Assembly (NCBI GenBank): GCA_039182965.1
Contig: JBCDBW010000003.1
Coordinates: 19,303 to 83,302, forward strand
Origin: JBCDBW01 sp039182965
GTDB lineage: Bacteria > Verrucomicrobiota > Verrucomicrobiia > Verrucomicrobiales > DEV007
DNA length: 64,000 nt
Reading direction: 5' to 3'
This document shows, one piece after another, positions 26,715 through 35,023 of the stretch. Positions within the stretch are counted from its first letter, which is position 1. Every line of letters starts with the position of its first letter. The translations under genes were made by a program, and so were the position numbers. The notes beneath the pieces are model-generated. The model saw only the letters and a list, made by a program, of their open reading frames with translations. It had not been told where the DNA came from and made no database searches.

Positions 26715-27869
26715 ATGTCTTCCTCCTACGACGTCATCATCGCCGGAATCGGCTCGATGGGCAGCGCTGCCGCCTACCACCTTGCGAAACGAGGCAAACG
26801 GGTTCTTGGCCTCAACCCCCACGAAATCCCGCATAATCTGGGATCCCACCACGGTCGCTCGCGCATGATCCGCCAATCCTACTATGAACACCCCGACTAC
26901 GTTCCCCTCCTCCAACGCGCGTATGATCTCTGGAGCGATCTCCAAGAACAAAGCGAGACACCTTTCTTCCATCTCACCGGCGCCGTCTACTTCGGTGCGC
27001 CGGATGGCGCCATCGTTCCCGGAGCCCTCGAGGCCGCCAAAGAACACAAACTACCTCACGACTATATCGACGATCCCAACGATATTCGCACCCGCTTTCC
27101 GGCTTTCCGATTGCCTCCCAACTTCGCCGCATTTTTCGAAGAAAGAGGCGGATACCTCGTCCCGGAAGAAGCCGTCCGCACCCACGCAAAGCTCGCCCAA
27201 AACTTCGGTGCACAGATTCACACAGGCGAACCCGTCACCGCATGGCGCCCCACCTTGAATGGCGTCGAAGTCACCACTCCACGCGATACCTATTACGCGG
27301 ATCACTTCATCATCACGGCCGGGGGTTGGATCGCAGATTTTCTCCGAGACATCGCCGTTGAATTCAAGGTAACCCGCCAGGTGCTCGCTTGGTTTGTGCC
27401 CAAGAATGACCCGCAAAATTACGCACAAGGCAGCTTCCCTTGCTGGTTCATCGAATCAGAAACGCCCTACGGATACTATGGTTTCCCCATCGCCCCCGGT
27501 CACAATGGCCTGAAGCTCGCCCTCCACAAACCCGGCCGTGAAATCAATCCCGCCGACCTCCACCACCCGCAACACCTGCCCACCGACGAAGAAACCGACG
27601 CCCTCCGCCGCTTCTTGCACGACTTCCTGCCCGGGAGCGATGGCCCGCTCCTCGAATCAACTGTTTGCCTCTACACCAATACACCGGACAGCCACTTCAT
27701 CCTCGGGCCCCACCCCGCCCACGAGGAAACCGTCACCATCGCCTGCGGATTCAGCGGACACGGCTTCAAATTCGCGTCCGCCATCGGTGAAATCACCGCC
27801 GATTTAGCGACCTCCGGCACCACTAAGCTCCCCATCGACTTCCTCTCCCCCAAACGCTTCCTTTCCTGA
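26715..27869 (+). CDS. N-methyl-tryptophan/sarcosine oxidase-like flavoenzyme (SolA family)
   Basis: A 384-residue FAD enzyme of the DAO/sarcosine oxidase family. The Rossmann motif is IIAGIGSMGSAAAYHLAKRG, followed by GSHHGRSRMIRQSYYEHPDYVPL, diagnostic of monomeric sarcosine oxidase/MTOX. The Cys in STVCLYTNTPDSHF matches the position of the covalent FAD-linking Cys. The C-terminal FAD-binding region is IACGFSGHGFKFA. The enzyme would oxidatively demethylate an N-methyl amino acid and release hydrogen peroxide. It is 33 bases before an NTF2-like gene. Confidence 0.9.
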   Translation: MSSSYDVIIAGIGSMGSAAAYHLAKRGKRVLGLNPHEIPHNLGSHHGRSRMIRQSYYEHPDYVPLLQRAYDLWSDLQEQSETPFFHLTGAVYFGAPDGAIVPGALEAAKEHKLPHDYIDDPNDIRTRFPAFRLPPNFAAFFEERGGYLVPEEAVRTHAKLAQNFGAQIHTGEPVTAWRPTLNGVEVTTPRDTYYADHFIITAGGWIADFLRDIAVEFKVTRQVLAWFVPKNDPQNYAQGSFPCWFIESETPYGYYGFPIAPGHNGLKLALHKPGREINPADLHHPQHLPTDEETDALRRFLHDFLPGSDGPLLESTVCLYTNTPDSHFILGPHPAHEETVTIACGFSGHGFKFASAIGEITADLATSGTTKLPIDFLSPKRFLS

Positions 27870-27902
27870 CCCCAAATTCATAAAAATAGCGTATCGTTCG
27901 CC

Positions 27903-28346
27903 ATGAATGTACTCGCACCCGCGGAACGCATGGCGGAATTCTTCAACGCCTTCGGTCCCGATCAACTCAGGCGAATCGACGAACTTTACGCCTCAGATGC
28001 CACGTTCGAAGATCCACTCAACAAGGGATCCGGACGAGATCACGTGCGTGCCGTCTTCGAAGATACCTTTAAACAGCTGAAAGATGTTACCATCACGGTC
28101 ACCGACACGCTTCCCGCGCCCGATAACCGCTCCGCTTTCATCCGCTGGCAAATGAACTATCGCTTCCGCGGAAAATCGTTTGATATCCCCGGCGTGACCC
28201 ACCTCCACTTCGACGAACAAGGTGCTATTAATTCCCAACGCGACTTTTGGGACGCCAGCCTACCCGTCTACGGCGAATTCCCACCGATCGGCTTCTTGAT
28301 GAAGCGAATCAAAAAGTTCATCGCCGTCAAACCTCCCGCTCCTTGA
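27903..28346 (+). CDS. NTF2-like/SnoaL-like protein
   Basis: A 147-residue protein in the NTF2-like superfamily: the helix-beta opening LAPAERMAEFFNAFG, LRRIDELYASDATFEDPLNKGSG and the strand-rich FIRWQMNYRFRGKSFDIPGVTHLHFDEQG ending fit SnoaL-like domains that often act on small organic molecules or as lone binding proteins. The start is 33 bases after the sarcosine-oxidase-like gene, so co-transcription is likely. Confidence 0.85.
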   Translation: MNVLAPAERMAEFFNAFGPDQLRRIDELYASDATFEDPLNKGSGRDHVRAVFEDTFKQLKDVTITVTDTLPAPDNRSAFIRWQMNYRFRGKSFDIPGVTHLHFDEQGAINSQRDFWDASLPVYGEFPPIGFLMKRIKKFIAVKPPAP

Positions 28347-28375
28347 TTCCGAATCCGATCCTGCATCTAACAGAA

Positions 28376-29818
28376 TCACATCGAACCCACCGCCGCCTCG
28401 GCCACCACCCCGTCACCCGAATCCTCCGGTATCCCGCCCGTCTTTAAAAAACGAATCCGCTTGTTCACATCCGTGTTCAGAGAGTGATAAGGCTGCGTCA
28501 AATTTCCCGAAGCAAACAATGTCTGTCGCGTGTGCTCCATGTCCTCGTCCCCGATGGCATGCGAGAAAATCGGCACCAGATACTCGATCCCTGTCGCGGA
28601 TGGCTTCATCAAGTCCGCGTCGTAAAACGAAGGATGCATCGCGCGTGCATGTATCAAACCCCATCGGTCCCGAAATCGGTTTGCATCATATCCGTCCACA
28701 TAAAAGCCCTTGTCATGAGTCCATTGCAGGATCGATAAAGCGTTGTTCTGCCCTTCCAACAACATATCCACCGACTTCGCACCCAGCTGTGCCGCGTAAA
28801 ATCGATCAAATAAAATCGGCCGGCCCCCACGCTGTGTGTGCCCCACTTTCCGCGTGAAAATCGCCTCACGCGCCGTAATGCCGCGCCGAAACGTGTCAAA
28901 ATATCCATCGCCCAGGGCCTCCATCAGTCTGCTCCGCAACGCTTCCGCCGCTCCACTCAACTGCAGATTCCCCGCCGGGTCCGTCGTCCGCTTCTCAGCC
29001 CCCAAATCATTGCCGTTCTCGTCCACAATCCCTTCCCCGCACGCAATCACGACGTTCTTTTGCAACTCGTAAATCTCTTTGATCCGGTTGACCAACTTGT
29101 CAATCTGCACCGGCGACTCCGGCACCAAAATGATGTCTGGCTGACCGTATGCCGTCCCCAAAGTGATATACCCCGAGTGTCGCCCCATGACCTCAATGAT
29201 CGAAATGCGCCGATGACTCTCCGCTGTCGTCCTCAGCCGACCCACACCACCTGCCGAAACAAATACCGATGTCGCATACCCCGGTGTGACGTAATTCACC
29301 ATCTGATCTAAGTGAAACGTCGCCCGTGACTGCGTTCGAGAATACTTCGGCTTCCCACCCTCCTCACTCTCTTTGCGCACCCACTCATCCGGCTCACTCT
29401 GAAAGTTCAACCCCAAATCATTGTCAATCGTCTTCGGCGCCAATACCGCTGGAAATCGCTCTGCCAGCGGCTGTAACCCGTTTAACGTCCCGTCCCCGCC
29501 CACACAAATAAGACCGTCAATCCCCAACTGCCGCAGGCGATGCTCCGCCAACGCCAACGCCGCATCATCGTTCGAATCCACATAGTCCCTTGATGCCCCG
29601 ATAATCGTTCCCCCTCGCGTCGGATCCAACTCCGGAATCCCCTGAAACAACGGGTTCAAATGCACATGCGGCACGCGATCGTTGTTCACAAAGTTGAACC
29701 CTTTCACTAACCCATAGATCTCAACCTTTAACTGGTTTGCCCTCACCACCGCACCGTGAATCGTTGCGTTCAGGGCGGGCGTGTCGCCCCCCGCCGTCAA
29801 AATAGCGATGCGCTTCAT
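28376..29818 (-). CDS. 6-phosphofructokinase (mixed-signature group)
   Basis: A 480-residue enzyme of the PfkA superfamily that phosphorylates fructose 6-phosphate. Key motifs are ILTAGGDTPALNATI (residues 7-20), ICVGGDGTLNGL (104-115), LAPKTIDNDLG (127-136, with catalytic Asp), and VMGRHSGYITLG. The two residues that separate phosphoryl donors are mixed: Gly at the GGDG position (the ATP type; PPi enzymes have Asp) but Lys in PKTIDND (the PPi type; E. coli ATP enzyme has Gly). This resembles the long PFK group that includes the ATP-dependent trypanosomal enzymes. Donor cannot be set from sequence alone. Confidence 0.92.
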   Translation of the reverse strand: MKRIAILTAGGDTPALNATIHGAVVRANQLKVEIYGLVKGFNFVNNDRVPHVHLNPLFQGIPELDPTRGGTIIGASRDYVDSNDDAALALAEHRLRQLGIDGLICVGGDGTLNGLQPLAERFPAVLAPKTIDNDLGLNFQSEPDEWVRKESEEGGKPKYSRTQSRATFHLDQMVNYVTPGYATSVFVSAGGVGRLRTTAESHRRISIIEVMGRHSGYITLGTAYGQPDIILVPESPVQIDKLVNRIKEIYELQKNVVIACGEGIVDENGNDLGAEKRTTDPAGNLQLSGAAEALRSRLMEALGDGYFDTFRRGITAREAIFTRKVGHTQRGGRPILFDRFYAAQLGAKSVDMLLEGQNNALSILQWTHDKGFYVDGYDANRFRDRWGLIHARAMHPSFYDADLMKPSATGIEYLVPIFSHAIGDEDMEHTRQTLFASGNLTQPYHSLNTDVNKRIRFLKTGGIPEDSGDGVVAEAAVGSM

Positions 29819-29982
29819 GGGAATTTTGCTCGAGTCTTGCCGCTGCTTCCGCCCGAAAAGTGACGCATTTCGCGTGCCAATCGATACCCCTCATCCACCT
29901 CTCTTTTCCCATGCCAAACAGCGCTAAACACTCCTTCAGCACCGATCGCGGTGCCACCAACGTCCCAAAGTAATCCACAAGC

Positions 29983-31248
29983 CTACAGGCCCAGACAATA
30001 AAGCGTCTCCCGACGCTTCTCTCCCTCATAGTCTGCCACCCGCAAAAACAAGCGGTCCCCTGCAACGACAGGCGACGCAAACGCCTCCACCCCAAGCCGA
30101 TTCTCCGCTAGCTTTTCAAACCCCGTCGGCGTAGCCCGAAAAACCACCGTCACGCCGTTCTCAAATGAGGCATATATCCGGTCCCCGACCAACAACGGAG
30201 AAGCACTGATGGCCCCGATGGACACACGCGCCTCCCACTTTTCTTCCCCCGTCGTAGCATCCCAGCAATACCCGATCCCCCCATCGTTGACCGTGTATAG
30301 ATAACCGTCATGCACGAGCATCGATTGTTCATAACTTTTTTCCTTGTTCTTCCACACCACCCGTCCGGACCCGTCCGCCATCACCGCGGCCGTCTCTTTC
30401 CCGGGAAATCCACCGCTCCCGAAAACACGTTCCTCATCCCAAACCAATGTCCCGCACGTTGCCTCCGTTACAGCCTTAGCCGACCATAACGGCCGCCCCG
30501 TCGCGGGATCGTAACTCGATATCCGTTTGTCGCCACTGATCAACAACTGATCCCGGCCACCCACTCGTCCCACAATCGGCGAAGAATAACTCGTCGAACC
30601 AGTCCGCGGGGTACGCCACACTTCCGTGCCGGTTCTCTTGTCGTACGCAGCTAGAAATCCGCCCCGCTTGAAGTCGGATGAAACGATCACCAAGTCTCCA
30701 TAAAGCAGGGGCGACGGCGCATACCCAAAGTTGAAAAGCTCCTTGAACGGCCCGGCCGTTACCTGCCAGATCGGGGTCCCGTCCCCGAGCGACAGCGCCG
30801 TCAGCTGCACCTCTTCGTCATTGAAGAACGAAACGTAAACGCGCTCACCATCCGATGCAGGGCTCGGCGTCGCATGCGTGTTCTTCTTGTGAATCTTCTT
30901 CGCGAGCTTCCCATAAAAAAGAGGTTGGTCCCATAACACTGAGCCATCAGAACGGCTCAAACACAGAACCGACTGCCGCTCCGTCTCCTCGTCCGAAATC
31001 GTCAACACTACCTTGTCCCCGACCACGATGGGGGTGGAATGACCCTCGCCTGGTAAGTCCGCTTTCCACACCACATTCGATGTCGAACTCCACGTCAAAG
31101 GAAGCCGGTCAACATTGGTCCCTGCCCCTGCTGTCCCATCTCCGTTGGGACCCCGCCAAACCGGCCAATCCGCTGCACCCGCTCCGTCTAAAAGCCCAAG
31201 CACACTTAGGATGCCGATCATTAACCAAAGAGTAAGCGACGCCTTCAT
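29983..31248 (-). CDS. Exported PQQ-binding-like beta-propeller protein (BamB-like)
   Basis: A 421-residue protein with signal peptide (LWLMIGILSVLGLLDGAGA). WPVWRGPNGDGTA and the repeated blade pattern VLWDQPL, EVWRTPR, PLWSAKA, VVWKNKE, EKWEARV are the outer-membrane-protein-assembly-factor-like PQQ repeats common in Planctomycetes and Verrucomicrobia. The protein probably acts as a periplasmic scaffold; no enzyme motif is visible. The 164-base gap to the PFK gene has no gene-like frame. Confidence 0.88.
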   Translation of the reverse strand: MKASLTLWLMIGILSVLGLLDGAGAADWPVWRGPNGDGTAGAGTNVDRLPLTWSSTSNVVWKADLPGEGHSTPIVVGDKVVLTISDEETERQSVLCLSRSDGSVLWDQPLFYGKLAKKIHKKNTHATPSPASDGERVYVSFFNDEEVQLTALSLGDGTPIWQVTAGPFKELFNFGYAPSPLLYGDLVIVSSDFKRGGFLAAYDKRTGTEVWRTPRTGSTSYSSPIVGRVGGRDQLLISGDKRISSYDPATGRPLWSAKAVTEATCGTLVWDEERVFGSGGFPGKETAAVMADGSGRVVWKNKEKSYEQSMLVHDGYLYTVNDGGIGYCWDATTGEEKWEARVSIGAISASPLLVGDRIYASFENGVTVVFRATPTGFEKLAENRLGVEAFASPVVAGDRLFLRVADYEGEKRRETLYCLGL

Positions 31249-31436
31249 ACCACGGTTCGTTACGCATGATTCATCCGCCTCGGCTCATATTTCACATTTC
31301 ACCGCTCTATCCAACACAAACCCTCGACTTCCCCCATGGGACGATCCGGACATGGGTCCACGCGGGCTAGGAGCTTAAAAGCTCGCTCCACGACAGTCTA
31401 ATCCACCTCCACCATCCCCGCCCTTCGCACAGTCTT

Positions 31437-32516
31437 CTATTCCTCCACCCACAGCAACGCCTTCTCGAACCACTCCGCGGGCGCATTCGTATGAGCCATG
31501 CCCGGCACATCGAAAAATCGCGCCGCAAAGCCCCGCCGAAGCCACTGCCCCTCCGATTCCCGCGCAAAATCATAGTTGTAGTCGTTTTCCCCCGAAATAA
31601 ATACCCACCGTGAATCAGGACGCTCCTTCGCCATCCGCTCCCAATCATCCTCCTTCATAAAAGGCCACGTATTCCCATACTTCTTCCCCTCCTCATAGTG
31701 ACCCGGAACCTCCCGAGACATGACATACGAATCAATCAGTGCACCACGCACAATATTGAAGGAGGCCCGGAAATGATCCGGATATAAGAAAGCCGAATGC
31801 GTCGAACAAATCCCGCCTCCCGAGACCCCGCCCACGTAATACCGCGACGGATCGGTCTCATAGGTTGCATGCACCGTCGCCAATCCATCCAAAGCCAAGC
31901 CCACACGGCGAAACAAGTGTTGCCCGTTGCCAGCATCGTAAGCCGACACGACGATCAAGCGATGCTTCTTAAACAGAACCTCATACTCGCCCCGCGGCCA
32001 CCAAGCCTCCGCACTCGAACTGATGCACACATACACCCCGAACGGAGTCACCCCATCGTAATTATCTGGCGCCCAGATCGCAAGACGCTCCTGCGCCAGA
32101 TCATATCCAAGCGCCTCCAAAGGCGTCTCCCCACGCCATAAAAACGATTGCACATAGCGCTGCGCATCCTTCGTTCGCAAGTATCCTTCCGGTGTCGAAA
32201 ACGCCCGCTTCGCCACAGGCACCGACTCGAACAAGCCACGCAACGCCGCAGCTTTCGTAGCATTCACCTTGAGCTTGTTCTCATGAAAACTCAGCACAAA
32301 TTCCCGGTCCTCGTCACTCAACCGCGCCAGCGGTAAGCGAAATTCTTTTCCCTGCCTCGAAACCGTGACGATCTCATCCGCCGGTGAATACCCCACCAGC
32401 TCCGCCTCAATCGCGTTCCCGTCCCGATCCGTCCACGTCTTTGCCCAAACCGAAGTCCTCGGCAAAACACCACTGACGATAATCGCCGCCCAAATCCCCA
32501 TGCATGCTTTTCCCAT
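31437..32516 (-). CDS. Exported SHD1-domain alpha/beta-hydrolase
   Basis: About 359 residues from the ATG at 32516; a GTG nine codons upstream is an alternative. The signal peptide is CMGIWAAIIVSGVLPRTSVWA. A short SHD1 domain follows (KTWTDRDGNAIEAELVGYSP through ARLSDEDREFVLSF), then an alpha/beta-hydrolase domain: nucleophile elbow YVGGVSGGGICST, candidate acid in FISGENDYNY and His in VPGMAHTNAP. SHD1-plus-hydrolase proteins are typical of Planctomycetes/Verrucomicrobia. Substrate unknown; an acetyl- or carbohydrate-esterase is a guess. Confidence 0.85.
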   Translation of the reverse strand: MGKACMGIWAAIIVSGVLPRTSVWAKTWTDRDGNAIEAELVGYSPADEIVTVSRQGKEFRLPLARLSDEDREFVLSFHENKLKVNATKAAALRGLFESVPVAKRAFSTPEGYLRTKDAQRYVQSFLWRGETPLEALGYDLAQERLAIWAPDNYDGVTPFGVYVCISSSAEAWWPRGEYEVLFKKHRLIVVSAYDAGNGQHLFRRVGLALDGLATVHATYETDPSRYYVGGVSGGGICSTHSAFLYPDHFRASFNIVRGALIDSYVMSREVPGHYEEGKKYGNTWPFMKEDDWERMAKERPDSRWVFISGENDYNYDFARESEGQWLRRGFAARFFDVPGMAHTNAPAEWFEKALLWVEE

Positions 32517-32953
32517 CACGAACCATCCTAACAACGAATACACCCGTTGGGCAATTTCTCTCTCAAGCCCTTCGAGCCATGCCTCTGTATCTTACCCTGA
32601 CAAAGTGACAACTTTTTCACACAATACGATTAGCCACTCAGAACCTGTTCCGCTTTACTCTCACAACAACACAAAAACAAGACCCGCCGCCCGAAACACC
32701 AAGGACCTGAATTTCTAGACGATATCAACAATCGTTCCCAGATACCTCGAGTTTCGCAATTGCGGGAATGGTCTCCTCCCGAAATCATTCTCCTGTTGGT
32801 GAACCATGCTGCGTTGGCCGGTTCCCGAAGTCCCTGCTGCCATAGTTCATCGGGGGCCGGCCAACCTCCTTGCCCCCAACCGCCCCTCTTTTCTTCCGCT
32901 CGATCCCAACGCCCCAGCGGTCACTACTCCATTCGATCTTCCCCTGAGAACGC
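32517..32953. other. 437-base intergenic region between divergent genes
   Basis: No supported gene. The region separates the SHD1-hydrolase gene (minus) from the glycosyltransferase-phosphatase fusion gene (plus). Its notable feature is the strong inverted repeat at 32814-32864. Otherwise it is mixed sequence with an AT-richer patch near 32600-32650. Confidence 0.5.
32814..32864 (+). promoter_or_regulatory. 15-bp stem hairpin in leader of the glycosyltransferase fusion gene
   Basis: Arms at 32814-32828 and 32850-32864 pair over 15 consecutive positions with two G-U wobbles and a 21-base loop. The wobbles are U-G in the + strand transcript (on the minus strand they would be A-C mismatches), so the structure favours an RNA read in the same direction as the gene that begins 89 bases later. 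No T run follows, so it is not an ordinary terminator. A leader element or small RNA is possible; no known riboswitch family is recognised. Confidence 0.45.
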
Positions 32954-34978
32954 ATGAGAATCACCCTCGTCAGCGATACCTTTCCGCCCGACGTCAACGG
33001 CGTCGCCATGACTCTTCATCGACTCACGACCGGTCTCCTCGACCGCGGTCACCACGTCCACCTCTGCCGACCCGCTCCAGAAGTCCAAGAGAATTCACCA
33101 CCCGTCATCGAACACCCAAACTTCACAGAGCTCGCCCTCACATCAATCCCCCTTCCCGGATACCCGAATCTCCGCCTTGGCCTCCCCGCCACACGAAAAC
33201 TGCGCTCGCTTTGGTCTAAAATCCCGCCGGACGCCCTTTACGTCGCCACCGAAAGCCCCCTTGGATATTCCGCCGTCGCCGCCGCAAGCGCTCTTGGCCT
33301 CCCGGTGGTCTCCGGTTTCCACACTAATTTCCACACCTACACACATGACTACAAGCTCCCCATTCTCGAACGCGCCGCCACCTCATACCTCCGCTCGCTT
33401 CACAATAAAACCGCCTGCACCCTCGTTCCCTCTCACGATACCGCTAACCAGCTAACCCAAGCCGGCTTCGAACGCGTGAAGGTTCTCGGTCGAGGCGTCG
33501 ATACACAACTCTTTTCCCCCAATAAACGCAATCAAAAACTCCGCTCACGCTGGGGCGCCAAAGACGATACTCCCGTCGCCATGTTCGTCGGCCGGCTCGC
33601 CTCCGAAAAGAACCTTGCCCTCGCTGCTCGCACCTTCCAATTCTACCAAGCCGTCCGCCCGGAAACCCGCTGCGTCTTCGTCGGCGACGGCCCACAGCGC
33701 ATCGCACTCGAAAAAGAACATCCCGATTTCATCTACGCCGGAATGCGCTGCGACGATGACCTCGCTCAGCATTACGCGTCCGCCGATATCTTCGTCTTCC
33801 CATCCCTCTCAGAAACCTTCGGAAATGTCCTTCTCGAAGCCCTCGCCTCCGGTCTCGTTTCCGTCAGCTTCAAATACGCTTGCTCCCAACAACTCATCGA
33901 AGACGGCTCCAACGGCTTCCACGCTCCCTTCGATGACGAAGATGCCTTCTTCGCAAAAGCCACTCTTGCCCTCCAACACTGGACCTCAATCTCCGTCGCC
34001 GAACGCGCCCGACAAACCGCGCTCAAACTCTCCTGGGATACCATCGTCAAACAATTCGAGCTCAATCTAAGAGGATCACTCCCAAATCAACAGTCAACTG
34101 CCACGGTCGTATCCATGAACACACCCAAGCCAAAAAAGAAACAGGTCCTTCGCTTCAAAACCATTTTCCTGTCCGATATCCATCTCGGCACGCCTGATAG
34201 CAAGGTCACCCAAGTGATTCATTTCCTGCGCAACACCCGCTGCGAAAAACTGGTCCTCAATGGCGACATCATCGATGCCTGGAGCCTCAGTCGCTCCGGG
34301 AGATGGACCAAATCCCATACCTACTTTATCCGTCTCGTCCTCAAAAAAATGCAACGTGATGATACCCAGGTCGTCTATATCCGGGGCAATCACGACGATA
34401 TCCTCACCCGTTTCCTTCCCCTGAAACTCGATAATCTCGAGATGACCATGGAACACGTCCATCACTCCCCGCACGGGAAATACCTCGTCACCCACGGCGA
34501 TGGCTTTGACGTGGTCACGACCAATCACCGGTGGATGGCGCTTCTCGGCGCCGTCGGATATTCCTTCCTCCTCAAAGTAAATCGTGTCTACAACAAATAC
34601 CGGATTCTGCGCGGCAAGCCCCAGTTCTCACTATCAAAAGCCGTCAAAGCAAAGGTCAAATCCGCCGTCAACTTCATCGGCAACTACGAAGAACAACTCC
34701 AAAAATTCGCCGCCCACCGGAGTTGCCAAGGCATTATCTGCGGCCACATCCATACCCCGGCCGACAAACACATCGGCGATGTCCACTACCTGAACTCAGG
34801 AGACTGGGTCGAATCCCTCACGGCCGTCGTGGAGAATCTCGATCGCAGTTTCGAGGTGATTACCTACCATGACTTCTGCGAACGCTCCCACCGAAAACCA
34901 AAGGGGGGGGCCATTGCCCAGCCCCTCGTCGGAGGGAAGGAAAACATGCAAGCAGAGCCTACCCATGCCGCTTCCTGA
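32954..34978 (+). CDS. Fusion: GT4 glycosyltransferase plus LpxH-like metallophosphatase
   Basis: A 674-residue protein joining two enzymes in one uninterrupted frame. Residues 1-385 are a GT4 glycosyltransferase (VSDTFPPDVNGVAMTLHRL; VPSHDTANQL; GRGVDTQLFSP; AMFVGRLASEKNL; FPSLSETFGNVLLEALASG). Residues about 400-650 are a calcineurin-like phosphatase of the UDP-2,3-diacylglucosamine diphosphatase type: FLSDIHLGTPDS, LNGDIIDAW, IRGNHDDIL, THGDGFD and CGHIHTPAD. The linker contains a Lys-rich MNTPKPKKKQ; no stop separates the parts, though an internal start there is conceivable. Together they could build and trim a glycolipid head group. A 570-residue gene of uncertain function follows 45 bases later. 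Confidence 0.9.
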   Translation: MRITLVSDTFPPDVNGVAMTLHRLTTGLLDRGHHVHLCRPAPEVQENSPPVIEHPNFTELALTSIPLPGYPNLRLGLPATRKLRSLWSKIPPDALYVATESPLGYSAVAAASALGLPVVSGFHTNFHTYTHDYKLPILERAATSYLRSLHNKTACTLVPSHDTANQLTQAGFERVKVLGRGVDTQLFSPNKRNQKLRSRWGAKDDTPVAMFVGRLASEKNLALAARTFQFYQAVRPETRCVFVGDGPQRIALEKEHPDFIYAGMRCDDDLAQHYASADIFVFPSLSETFGNVLLEALASGLVSVSFKYACSQQLIEDGSNGFHAPFDDEDAFFAKATLALQHWTSISVAERARQTALKLSWDTIVKQFELNLRGSLPNQQSTATVVSMNTPKPKKKQVLRFKTIFLSDIHLGTPDSKVTQVIHFLRNTRCEKLVLNGDIIDAWSLSRSGRWTKSHTYFIRLVLKKMQRDDTQVVYIRGNHDDILTRFLPLKLDNLEMTMEHVHHSPHGKYLVTHGDGFDVVTTNHRWMALLGAVGYSFLLKVNRVYNKYRILRGKPQFSLSKAVKAKVKSAVNFIGNYEEQLQKFAAHRSCQGIICGHIHTPADKHIGDVHYLNSGDWVESLTAVVENLDRSFEVITYHDFCERSHRKPKGGAIAQPLVGGKENMQAEPTHAAS

Positions 34979-35023
34979 ACGCTCTCCGCCCTCCGCCTTC
35001 CTCCAGGAAGCCAACCCCCCACA

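Noticed and set aside
34094..34528. A minus-strand frame in the fusion gene
   Set aside because: Antisense shadow of the phosphatase domain; no independent evidence.
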